A DNA stretch of 12,263 nt, taken from contig JAEUBA010000291.1 of NCBI GenBank assembly GCA_018257865.1, forward strand, positions 1 to 12,263, given 5' to 3'. The position numbers and the translations under genes are program-made. Shown here piece by piece: positions 1 to 6,977 of the stretch. Position 1 is the stretch's first letter; each line of letters begins with the position of its first letter. The notes below the pieces were generated by a model. The model did not search any database and had not been told where the DNA came from. It was given only the letters and a program-made list of their open reading frames with translations. The DNA comes from Stereocaulon alpinum (taxonomy: Eukaryota > Ascomycota > Lecanoromycetes > Lecanorales > Stereocaulaceae).

Positions 1-66
1 TTTAGAAGGAAGATATTCCGACCTAGAAATATTATAATCTAACTTAGGGTAATAAAAGATACTTAC
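1..66 (-). other. Intron 5' portion in left Helitron
   Basis: The minus strand from 66 leftwards begins GTAAGT and matches the first 66 nt of the 82-nt intron inferred at 10685-10766. The acceptor lies beyond the window. The donor survives in both copies; it contains no CpA or TpG, so RIP would not be expected to alter it. Confidence 0.6.
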
Positions 67-2058
67 CTATATCTACTTTATATAAAACTAATATCTTATT
101 AATTATATAGATCCTCTACGCCCTTAAGGTATATTATTACTATTAGTATTAAGGTCGTTTTCTTACTCTAAGTTATTACTACTATCTTCTTGCTCTAGAT
201 CCTCCGAAAACTGGAAGTTATAGCGAAATAATATACTAGCGGTATAATTACGCTGCGATATATATAGTAGATAATCGCTAGGAAGCTATTAACTAGCTAA
301 TAGGATATAATTATACTACGACTACTTACTAAATAGGAATAGTAAGATATACTATAAAGCTATATAAGAAGGATACTACTTTAAGATTATTATAAGACCC
401 CCCTCTTTAGTTTCTATATAGATATTACGTTTAATATAACCCTTTTTCCTATTAGTAGGTATAATTATAATATAGGCGACCTTAGTAGACGTAGGGCGAT
501 TATATATACCCCTATTTTAATATTTTAGATTAAGCTATTAAATATATATACTTATTATCTTAATTAGATATCTTTCCTTATCCTCCTTTATACGATCGAA
601 GTAAGTCTTAAAACCTTAAGTATATAGATTAATAATACGTAGGATATACTATAGCTAAGTAAGGGTAGCTAGATCTATACCCCCTAAATAGTACTACTAA
701 GTATCTAGTTACTCCTATATACTATTTAGGGTATAAATTTAAGTAAACTTCGCTTATTCGCTATTATCTAGTATAAGAGGCCCTATATAATAGTAGACTA
801 ACCCTTAGATTTAGAATATAGTACGGCCTATATTAAAGTCGATATTATTAGCTACCTTACTAGTAAAGGAGAGGCTATTATTATAGCTAATAATATTTTA
901 AATAAAATCTTTACTATAAGTAGTCCTATAGTATATAGGGTACCTATCTACTAAGATATCTTTAATTTTATAGAGTAAGTTATTTATTTTATATACTATA
1001 AGCTTATAGTCCTTTTTTAGTTTATTAGGTAATAAATTAACCTCTTCTAGCTTATATAATTAATTAGGTAGTAGTTAATTATTCTTTCTATTATTATAGT
1101 ATAGCTACCGATTATTAGGCCTATATTTTATAGGCTAAGACTAAGTAGTATAGTAGGGGTAGGTATTAGATATATTATAAAAACCTTTATTAATTATAAA
1201 GAGCTTTACGTCTTTAGCCGTAGCTAGGTCCCTATATAACTAAAATATAGCCCTATTCCTTAACTAATATAGGCTACGCTAGCGACTAGGGTAGTCTAGG
1301 CTATAATCTTCTATAGTTCGTTTTTAGTAGGTATAGTAGTATAGAGTACGCTTAGAGTATACTAGTTTAGGTAGGAGAGTAATTAAGTTAATATCTATAA
1401 ACTTAATAGGCGCTAACTTAGTAATATCTTTTAAAGTAGGAGCTAGTAAAGGGACTCTTTATAAGATTACTACCTATAACCTTAAATTAATAGGGGTACT
1501 ATTATACTATATTACCGAATAGCTATAAAGGTAGGAGTTATAGGATAGATATTAAAAAAGCTAACCTAAATAATTCCTAAGCTTTATATCCCTTAATATA
1601 GTATTTAAATTATAAGTATTTAAAGCCGCCCTCTACTTCCTCCCTACTCTATCTCTTATACTACCTTAGTTACTACCGTTTATATTATTATCGCGCTTAC
1701 TAAGGACTATTTACGCGCTTATCTATAGTTAAGCTATCGCTAGGGAAGGGCTTCTAGGGGAAGGGATAGTATTTTTATATAAAGGTTAATTAGGGGTAGC
1801 CTTAGTCTTTCTACTAGCCTTAAGTTATATCCTACCTCTTATCCTACTATTAATAGTATTACTACGCTTAGTAGGAGCTGTATAAGGCCTCTTTAGAGGT
1901 AGTAGAGTTAGTAGGGATAAATTAGTAGGAGTAGATTTATTAAGGACGTAGTTAGGGCGTTTCTAATTCTATAGCTTTCGCGTAAGGTATAGCTTATCTA
2001 TAATAGGATAAGTAGGATTAGATTAAGATATTACTAATAGTAGGATATTATTAGCTAT
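67..2058 (-). pseudogene. Helitron Rep/helicase gene, exon 1 (RIP-inactivated)
   Basis: This is the N-terminal exon of the Helitron replication-initiator/helicase protein, read leftwards. It is the counterpart of 8693-10684 in the right copy. A likely start codon, ATG mutated to ATA, is at the 2058 end. The reading frame is broken by many TAA and TAG codons but by no obvious frameshift. Nearly all of these stops can be explained as Gln (CAA/CAG) or Trp (TGG) codons changed by C-to-T or G-to-A transitions. The exon ends at 67, where the minus strand reads GTAAGT, a splice donor shared with the other copy. It holds the region before the Rep catalytic core, including the early part of the Helitron_like_N domain. 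The catalytic motifs and helicase would lie off the left edge. No functional protein can be made. Confidence 0.8.
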
Positions 2059-2457
2059 ATATATAGAAATAATCTATAGAGTAATAAAAAAAGGACTAAG
2101 AAGTATAGGTATTAAAAATAATAAACCCTAAGTAGAATAGATCTATATAGGAAGAACTAGTATAGAAAATATTAATTAGAGTAAAACTTTATTAAAACTA
2201 TATTAATTTTAATAATTCCGGTGTTATTAGAAAGCGTATAAAAAGTATTATAATATATAGTTAAGTAGATAATATTATATAGGTAAAGTTCTAAGTGCGT
2301 ATAATATAAAAAAATAAAGATATTTTAATAGTTAATAGAGTCTTAGTATCTTAATTCTTTTAAAAACTATTAGTTAGAATAGCTTAGGAGATCTATAGGG
2401 TCCCAATTACCGATTTTCTATTATAGTAAGAAAGATTAGGTTCTTTAGCGTTAGTAA

Positions 2458-2477
2458 CGGTTATAGTAGTATAACCG
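2458..2477. repeat. Short perfect hairpin near Helitron 5' junction
   Basis: An 8-bp perfect stem (CGGTTATA/TATAACCG) with a GTAG loop lies 22 bp outside the Helitron terminus. On the minus strand it is followed by DNA ending CTAA exactly at the Helitron TC. That resembles a Helitron 3' end (hairpin then CTRR), but the spacing is longer than usual. It may be chance. Confidence 0.35.
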
Positions 2478-2616
2478 CGCGTCTAACCTAATATTATAGT
2501 AACTCTAGGCCTCTCCCTTAAAAAGGTAGAGAAATTAGAACTATAAAGGCTAGCGACGCCGGCTCTAAGCTAGCGTACTAAGGTATAAGAGACGTAAAGT
2601 TACTAGATTTAGGTAT

Positions 2617-2644
2617 TAAGTAATAGATATAATCCTATTACTTA
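2617..2644. repeat. 10-bp inverted repeat
   Basis: TAAGTAATAG at 2617-2626 pairs with CTATTACTTA at 2635-2644 across an 8-nt loop. It sits in AT-rich mutated DNA, where such stems arise easily, so no function is claimed. Confidence 0.4.
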
Positions 2645-2874
2645 GTAGTAGAGTCGTAGTAGAACTAATTTCTAAAGATCCCTAAAATACGGGGGAGTCC
2701 TAGGTAGTAATACTATTACTAAGCCCCTAGACCCTAATTAATATTATTACGTTAGCGTAGCTATAACGCGTATACGCTTGAGGGTTAATATATATATAGA
2801 GCGTATATATAATATATTAGGGACGCGGCTCGGTGGGCGCTAAGGCTAAAGGGGCCTAGCGTTAGACCTAGGCC

Positions 2875-2907
2875 GAATCTGGGCTAAATCTGGGCCAACC
2901 CTGGGCT
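2875..2907. repeat. Three degenerate 11-bp tandem units
   Basis: Three consecutive 11-bp units (GAATCTGGGCT, AAATCTGGGCC, AACCCTGGGCT) are followed by a partial fourth. They sit at the left edge of the non-RIP island, just past the GC-rich transition. CTGG is intact in each unit, so this DNA escaped RIP. Confidence 0.7.
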
Positions 2908-2920
2908 AAGGTGTATAATC

Positions 2921-2971
2921 ACTAGCAAGTAACAAAGGACTAGTAAACAACGAAAGGCTAGCCCGTAACAC
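2921..2971. repeat. Degenerate 18-19-bp tandem repeat
   Basis: Units ACTAGCAAGTAACAAAGG (2921-2938) and ACTAGTAAACAACGAAAGG (2939-2957) are followed by a partial unit CTAGCCCGTAACAC (2958-2971). It lies directly after the 11-bp repeat and may be remains of a transposon terminus or of slippage at the block boundary. Confidence 0.55.
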
Positions 2972-2975
2972 ATTT

Positions 2976-4022
2976 TCTTTTGATAGCGAAACACATCAAC
3001 ACGAGATCGAAGGAAAAATCCTAGCTTGCAGGCTAGCTGTCTGGAGAACAATATAACTGGTGCATCGGACGGGGACCCGGTTTTCTCTCAAAAAGCCAGG
3101 TAGATCGGATGAACACTTTGACTGGTTCATGGCATGAGTCAATGCATCAGGCGCCGTGTAAGGAGCCAAAGAATGATGCAGTTCCAGAGCCTGAACGTCT
3201 TATAGTAGCACTAGCCACTTGGCGTCTCTGTTGAGTCGACTTTCCGAGACAGTGGAGATAAATGCGTTTTGAAATCATCACAGCTGACAAGAGCGATCAA
3301 TGTGAACGGTGTCGCACCAGTGCGCCGCAGCCTGCACTTTCAATCCAGAGCCTTGCACACCCTCTTCTGTTGAGGAAATGTTCGAGGATTGGACGCTGAC
3401 TGTGACCCGCGTTTCGGAATATGCAGAGTCGACAAGAGTCTGAATCACTTTTTGCGGCTGCTACCACATTCCCTGTTAAGAAAAGTTGTGCCAGCTATGC
3501 CCTTTTCTTGTGGTCTAAGTTTCGATGGTGCTCACTAAAACCGAGACTTGTCGATGTTCTGCTTGATCATAGGCTGCGAGCTCTCTAGGATGTATTTTCA
3601 GGAGGCTGCTGACGTACGTGGACTTCCGGAGCCGGGAATAATGAGAGGCCAGGAATGATGGCATGGATACGCCGAGATTCATACACTTCTTGCAAGTTGC
3701 CCCTCTAGCGTGGTTAATAGCCTTACAGCTACCTGGTATTGCGGATTCTAAGTCTATGTGAGATCGATGTGATCTCTGAACAATATCCGACGGAGGAACT
3801 GTTGCATAGATGTGCCATGAATTCTACTGATCCACAGCGGCCCCCAGAATTTGCGTCCTGGGGGCCAATGCGCAGCGGAAAAGTGCCAATTCTGTAGGTT
3901 GAGGAAGTGGCACAGCTGACCCACCGGCCAAAAGTGAAAGGCAACCCATTAGATAGCCTCGACGCTTCAAGATCGTTTCACACTGCCGGTAGTCCTGATG
4001 TGGTTTCAGCATGCTGTATCTG
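2976..4022. other. Non-RIP intergenic region, no gene recognised
   Basis: This is normal-composition DNA with CpA and TpG present throughout. Reading frames are short, overlapping on opposite strands, and start without supporting context or recognisable domains. No tRNA or transposase signature was seen. The only distinct element is the GC-rich hairpin at 3839-3866. The proximal part probably contains upstream regulatory DNA of the 4303 gene. Confidence 0.5.
3839..3866. repeat. GC-rich perfect hairpin, 9-bp stem
   Basis: GGCCCCCAG (3839-3847) and CTGGGGGCC (3858-3866) form a perfect 9-bp stem around a 10-nt loop. It lies about 440 bp upstream of the secreted-protein start and overlaps a CCAAT motif at 3865-3869. 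It could be a regulatory palindrome or a chance structure. Confidence 0.55.
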
Positions 4023-4082
4023 CCAATTTCCAAGCATTGAGAATGCTCTTATAAGATCAAGAGCGCTCTCCCTCCACCTTTT
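4023..4082 (+). promoter_or_regulatory. Putative core promoter of the secreted-protein gene
   Basis: A CCAAT motif at 4023-4027 is followed by a TATA-like TATAAG at 4050-4055 and a pyrimidine-rich run at about 4066-4082, an arrangement often seen near fungal transcription starts. Two further CCAAT motifs lie at 3865-3869 and 3886-3890. The implied 5' leader would be roughly 220-240 nt. These are motif matches only; no start site can be shown. Confidence 0.35.
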
Positions 4083-4302
4083 GCAAACAAGAATCCTAAG
4101 CACTCCTTTGTCTATCAGTCCTTGGAAATTTGCGCGTTGACCATCAAGTCACTCTTTTGTTCGTGTGCATCGACTTTCATTCGAGTACTGAGCCCACATG
4201 TGATTAGACGTTGAATGTCAGACGTTCTTTTGCAAAAGTACCACCATCTGGACGCCTCCTGACCGCTAAGACCTGCTCTTACACAATTATTCGTCATTGG
4301 AC

Positions 4303-5085
4303 ATGCACTCTTTAGCAAATGCTTTGGCCATTCTGGTGACCTTGGGATGTTTCGCTCTTACAGCGCCCGCAGCTCCATCTCCTCAAAGAGGTGGTTTTGG
4401 TGGACGATATCAACCACCAGCAAATACCGTTCCGCAGAACCCTACTCCGTCATCTGCTCTGGGGCCTACTCCAACGCTTGCACACGGAAGAACCTCCACT
4501 AATCCAAACCAACCAGTACCCACCACAATTGCAGTACCTCAACCAAGCTCCATCACCACCGGAGGACCTCCATCAGGGTCAATCACCACTGAAGTGCCTA
4601 CATACACCGCGACCACTACTCCCCCTCCACAAAGCACCAGCGGAGGCTCCTCTGGGAACCCTGGGCGGGCTCAAGTTATCAACGCATGCAGCTTCCCAGT
4701 CTATCTTGTTGTATGCAGCCAAAACCCAGCAACGTGCAGCGGCCAGAGCACACTTGCCGCAAATAGCGGCACATGGTCGCAAACCTACGCCCCTGGAAGC
4801 GCAGGAGGGCAATCGATAAAAATCAGCACGGCGCCTGGAGCGGGAGATATCTTACAGTTCGAATACACCAACCAGGACCCCGTGCTTTGGTATGATATTA
4901 GCGAGGTTAATGGCAACCCGTTCGGTCAGTACGGGTTCACAATGACCAGCACCGACTCCACCTGTGGTCAAGGCCATTGCGCACCTCCTGCCACCTCTTG
5001 TCCGGCGATATTCACGGACCCTACAAACGGTGTTCCTTACAGATGTGGCATATCGGCTGGTATTGGTGTCACGCTTTGTGGGTAG
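4303..5085 (+). CDS. Secreted cysteine-rich BYS1/thaumatin-like antigen family protein
   Basis: This encodes a predicted extracellular protein of 260 residues and is the only convincing gene in the window. I start it at the ATG at 4303: an in-frame TAA lies upstream at 4267, no other ATG lies between, and -3 is G. The TTG at 4297 is not a credible fungal start. Residues 1 to about 24 form a signal peptide (hydrophobic core at 6-20, Ala-rich cleavage region). Residues about 28-122 form a Gly- then Pro/Thr/Ser-rich stalk, probably O-glycosylated. Residues about 124-260 resemble the BYS1 domain (Blastomyces yeast-phase-specific protein, antigenic thaumatin-like proteins), with VINACSFPVY near the domain start, LWYDISEVNGNPF at 195-207 and a C-terminal TLCG. 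Eight mature cysteines (129, 138, 145, 221, 226, 233, 248, 259) could make four disulfides. The family's biochemical role is unknown; cell-surface, antigen or effector-like functions are suspected. The stalk is long for the family. There is no intron and no RIP damage. Confidence 0.85.
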   Translation: MHSLANALAILVTLGCFALTAPAAPSPQRGGFGGRYQPPANTVPQNPTPSSALGPTPTLAHGRTSTNPNQPVPTTIAVPQPSSITTGGPPSGSITTEVPTYTATTTPPPQSTSGGSSGNPGRAQVINACSFPVYLVVCSQNPATCSGQSTLAANSGTWSQTYAPGSAGGQSIKISTAPGAGDILQFEYTNQDPVLWYDISEVNGNPFGQYGFTMTSTDSTCGQGHCAPPATSCPAIFTDPTNGVPYRCGISAGIGVTLCG

Positions 5086-6188
5086 ACTCTGCAGAATGTT
5101 GAAATCCAGAGAGAGTTGGTAGGCTACTGGCACTCTGTCGTTGCTGGGATGGCCAAATTTTGGCGTATGACATCATTTCACCACTTGCTATTCTGCTTGT
5201 GGCTTGATAGTTCTTCATATGCTTGTTTTGAAGTCATTGCGTCGATTCAGATCTAGACTTGAGATCTTGATCACACGTTTCCACACTCTTTGAATGCTCC
5301 TTTCACCTAGACGGCATAGAGAACAATGATATTCAGTATCGTAAGCCCGAAATTTCATCCAAGAAGGATGCCTTCTCCTGGGAAGCTTAGCTGATAAATA
5401 TCCCATACCCTTGAAAGTGTGCAAGCATCCATTCCCCAGGAAGATTAGATCAATCAACTTGAACGTGGTATTTAGGATCTGAGCTTCGACAGACAGATTT
5501 GACTTTGTTTTGATAGTCAGAGCCACAACAAGTCCATGTGCTCATTCCTTTCAGCCGCAACCATCAGCGTCATGTAACCCCGGGGAATTACCCCCGATTG
5601 CCAAGCAATTCAGTCAGACATAGTCGTGTTCCATAGCCTAAATACTGTGCAAGGTGACCGAAGTTTTGTAGCACTGCTCTGTCACGACACTGTAGTAGTA
5701 ATGCCGGTGTCTGGGGGTTAGGACTCCGTGTTTGGCCTGGACGGACCCTATGACCAGTGCAACTTGGAGATTGTCAGGACGCTGCATTGTTTGAATGTCA
5801 GGTGGAACCTTATGCTTGAAGCATTGTTTAAGTCCTGACACCTCGCCTCACCCGTATCCGCATATTCTGTCAAAATCGGTAAGAGTTGCGAAATAAAAGG
5901 ATACAGAGGGTTAGTACGAGGGGTGCGGCGCATCGTTTCAGGAGCCTGGATCAAGCCTGGGGGCGGTGCGGCCGAGACTCTGCCTGGAATTCCTCTGGAA
6001 TCTGAAAGTTTCGCTGATTGACGCATTCAGTGTGAGGATTGAAACTAGTAGTCGCCATATCAACAGGAGCACTTGGGCGTGTATAGTCCGCTCGGTGCCG
6101 GCCCAGGGCGAGGTGTACAACAGTCAGTAGCCTCGTTATCGCCCAGATGAAAATTCAAAAAGCGAACACCTCAAGCGTGATTGGTTTC
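5086..6188. other. Downstream non-RIP intergenic region, no gene recognised
   Basis: This is 1.1 kb of normal-composition DNA between the secreted-protein gene and the copia LTR. The longest frame (5215-5526, minus strand, 103 codons) shows no recognisable domain or signal. No clear polyadenylation signal was seen, although T-rich DNA near 5205-5230 could serve. A CCCCGGGG palindrome at 5578-5585 overlaps a 5-bp hairpin (CGGGG/CCCCG, 5581-5596). The final bases before 6189 are the target site of the minus-strand copia element. Confidence 0.5.
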
Positions 6189-6396
6189 TGTCGGTAGAAC
6201 CTAGCTGCTAGGTTGTACCGATTAGTAGGCTTGCTTGATCCCCTATTACCTGCCCCGGATAACCTGATTGCAGGGTGTCTATTAGGCTTGGTAAACTGGG
6301 GATTGATTTTGAATCTAGCTAGCTAATCTATGGTGTTTTATAAAGGAGTAAGCGCCAAGCCGCTTATTACGGAGCGGAGTAATATTATTCCGACAC
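6189..6396 (-). repeat. copia LTR (minus orientation), 208 bp
   Basis: On the minus strand the LTR begins TGTCGGAATAAT at 6396 and ends TACCGACA at 6189, giving inverted termini TGTCGG/CCGACA. It aligns over its length with the LTR at 6672-6889. The main difference is a gap of about 15 bp close to the start, near 6370. It keeps many CpA and TpG sites, for example GATTGCAGGGTG near 6267-6278, that are mutated in the other LTR. A 7-bp hairpin (AACCTAG/CTAGGTT, 6198-6214) lies near its 3' end. Confidence 0.85.
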
Positions 6397-6489
6397 TAGC
6401 AAAGTTTTAGAAAGTCGAAAAAACAGTGCTAATCGACACTAAATCTAGTAATTAGCTAGTATAGAAACGGGCCTATAAGGCTGAGTAAC

Positions 6490-6517
6490 GCTATAATCTA
6501 ATTAGTTAGATTATAGC
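6490..6517. repeat. Perfect 12-bp hairpin in copia 3' region
   Basis: GCTATAATCTAA (6490-6501) and TTAGATTATAGC (6506-6517) form a perfect 12-bp stem with a TTAG loop. It overlaps the end of the minus-strand copia reading frame and precedes the LTR by about 100 bp. It may be a 3' UTR structure of the element. Confidence 0.7.
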
Positions 6518-6671
6518 TTCCCTTTCTACCTAGGCGTTTATCTTCAGCTCGATAGCATTGTTATCTACTAATTACTTTAAAGCCTAGCAGCAGCGCTCCT
6601 TAGTTATAGCGTCTACTAGGTTATAATTCCTATCGATCCACCGTACCTTATCGATTTCCCTTCTCTTATAG
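6506..6671 (-). pseudogene. copia polyprotein C-terminus (end of RNase H region)
   Basis: The minus strand from 6664 reads RREIDKVRWIDRNYNLVDA followed by ITKE. This is a RIP-altered version of the C-terminal signature of fungal copia polyproteins (RRE-I-x-E-V-R-W-I ... NPADAMTK), located just after the RNase H domain. The changes Pro to Leu and Met to Ile fit C-to-T and G-to-A transitions. In-frame TAG and TAA at former Gln or Trp codons interrupt it. The frame ends at a TAA at 6506-6508, which might itself be a mutated CAA, so the original end is uncertain. The N-terminal side is cut off by the copia element starting at 6672, so integrase, reverse transcriptase and most of RNase H are missing here. 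Confidence 0.75.
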
Positions 6672-6889
6672 TGTCGGAGTAACTTCGCTCCGCACTGAGT
6701 TATATAACTTAGTAATAAGCGGCTTGGCGCCTACTTCTAGATAAAACACTATAGCCTAGCTAGCTAGAAGAATTAATCCCTATTTTACTAAGCCTAATAG
6801 ACACCCTACTAATTAGGTTATCTAGGGTAGGTAATAGGGGATTAAGCTACCTACTAATTAGTACTACCTAGTAAGAGGGTATACCAATA
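6672..6889 (+). repeat. copia 5' LTR (plus orientation), 218 bp
   Basis: It begins TGTCGGAGTAACTTCGCTCC and ends TACCAATA. The other LTR keeps TACCGACA, so this end shows two transitions (G to A and C to T). The two LTRs lie head to head, 275 bp apart, forming a large inverted repeat. A primer-binding site follows at once. Confidence 0.85.
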
Positions 6890-6906
6890 CTAATTAGTTA
6901 TCGACC
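6890..6906 (+). other. Putative primer-binding site
   Basis: CTAATTAGTTATCGACC directly follows the LTR end. Allowing one G-to-A change it contains ATTGGTTATC, resembling the primer-binding sites of many copia elements, which pair with tRNA. The exact tRNA cannot be told from sequence alone. Confidence 0.5.
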
Positions 6907-6977
6907 TTAGATTAGTAAGGTATAAAGAAAATTTTAACTATAACCAAAAACCTCACCTGTACTACTAAGCCTTAACT

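Larger units (their letters stand above)
1..2435 (-). mobile_element. Helitron (left copy), RIP-mutated, 5' part only
   Basis: This is the first 2,435 bp of a Helitron rolling-circle transposon on the minus strand; the rest lies beyond the left edge. Its 5' end is placed at 2435 because similarity to the second copy (starting at 8316) begins there, with minus-strand TC preceded by A, as the Helitron rule requires. Position x pairs with 10751-x along the whole stretch with no net gap. CpA and TpG are almost absent: I count about seven survivors, for example near 191, 210, 252, 1878, 2222, 2296 and 2402. CpG is frequent. This is the signature of RIP. The element is dead as it stands. Identity as a Helitron comes from the protein signatures, which are best seen in the right-hand copy. 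Confidence 0.88.
2436..2820. other. Unidentified RIP-mutated repeat fragment flanking left Helitron
   Basis: This stretch has the same near-absence of CpA and TpG as the Helitrons, so it was probably repeated DNA, but it has no partner in the window. Similarity to the right-hand side stops at 2435, so it is the DNA into which the left Helitron inserted. Forward frame 2436 onward reads for about 100 codons with only RIP-type stops (TAA/TAG), and a minus-strand frame is also fairly open. I recognise no domain in either. Composition returns to normal around 2815-2830, where a run of TA-rich sequence gives way to GC-rich DNA. It could be a fragment of another retroelement, a non-autonomous Helitron, or a captured gene piece. 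Confidence 0.5.
6189..6671 (-). mobile_element. copia-type LTR retrotransposon, 3' end, minus strand
   Basis: The 3' end of a Ty1/copia element reads leftwards: the end of the polyprotein (complement of about 6671-6506), an untranslated stretch, then the 3' LTR (6396-6189). It stops abruptly at 6671, where a second copia element of the same family begins at 6672. The remainder should therefore lie beyond that insertion, outside the window. The flank at 6184-6188 (GTTTC) is the expected 5-bp target duplication; its partner is not in view. RIP damage is milder here, especially in the LTR next to the island. Confidence 0.8.

Noticed and set aside
1..2435. Single-copy AT-rich non-coding DNA or a centromere-like region
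   Set aside because: The paired copy at 8316-10750 and the Helitron protein signatures show it is a mutated transposon.
2875..2910. Telomere-like repeat because of GGGCTAA-type strings
   Set aside because: The unit is 11 bp and degenerate with only three copies; it is not the TTAGGG array of filamentous fungi.
3907..4140. 77-codon frame on the plus strand upstream of the gene
   Set aside because: It overlaps the likely promoter region, is matched by opposing frames of similar size, and has no protein-like features I recognise.
4297..4302. TTG at 4297 as start of the secreted protein
   Set aside because: Fungal nuclear genes start at ATG; the ATG two codons later leaves the signal peptide intact.
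4391..4819. 142-codon plus-strand frame inside the secreted-protein gene
   Set aside because: It is a shadow of the real frame caused by the Pro/Thr/Gln-rich repetitive codons; it has no signal peptide or domain.
4303..5085. True plant-type thaumatin (PR-5) enzyme or antifungal protein
   Set aside because: The pattern lacks the sixteen-cysteine thaumatin layout and its signature; the WYDISEV block and C-terminal LCG fit the BYS1 family better.
5215..5526. 103-codon open frame on the minus strand downstream of the secreted-protein gene
   Set aside because: No recognisable domain, signal or promoter context; the length is compatible with chance in DNA of this composition.
5748..6120. Minus-strand frames of 60-92 codons at the right side of the island
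   Set aside because: They overlap each other in different frames, show no family resemblance, and have no support for start or splicing.
6189..6889. One DNA transposon or MITE with terminal inverted repeats of about 210 bp
   Set aside because: The termini are TGTCGG...CCGACA LTRs; polyprotein C-terminal coding lies between them on one side and a primer-binding site plus gag follows on the other, so these are two nested LTR elements.
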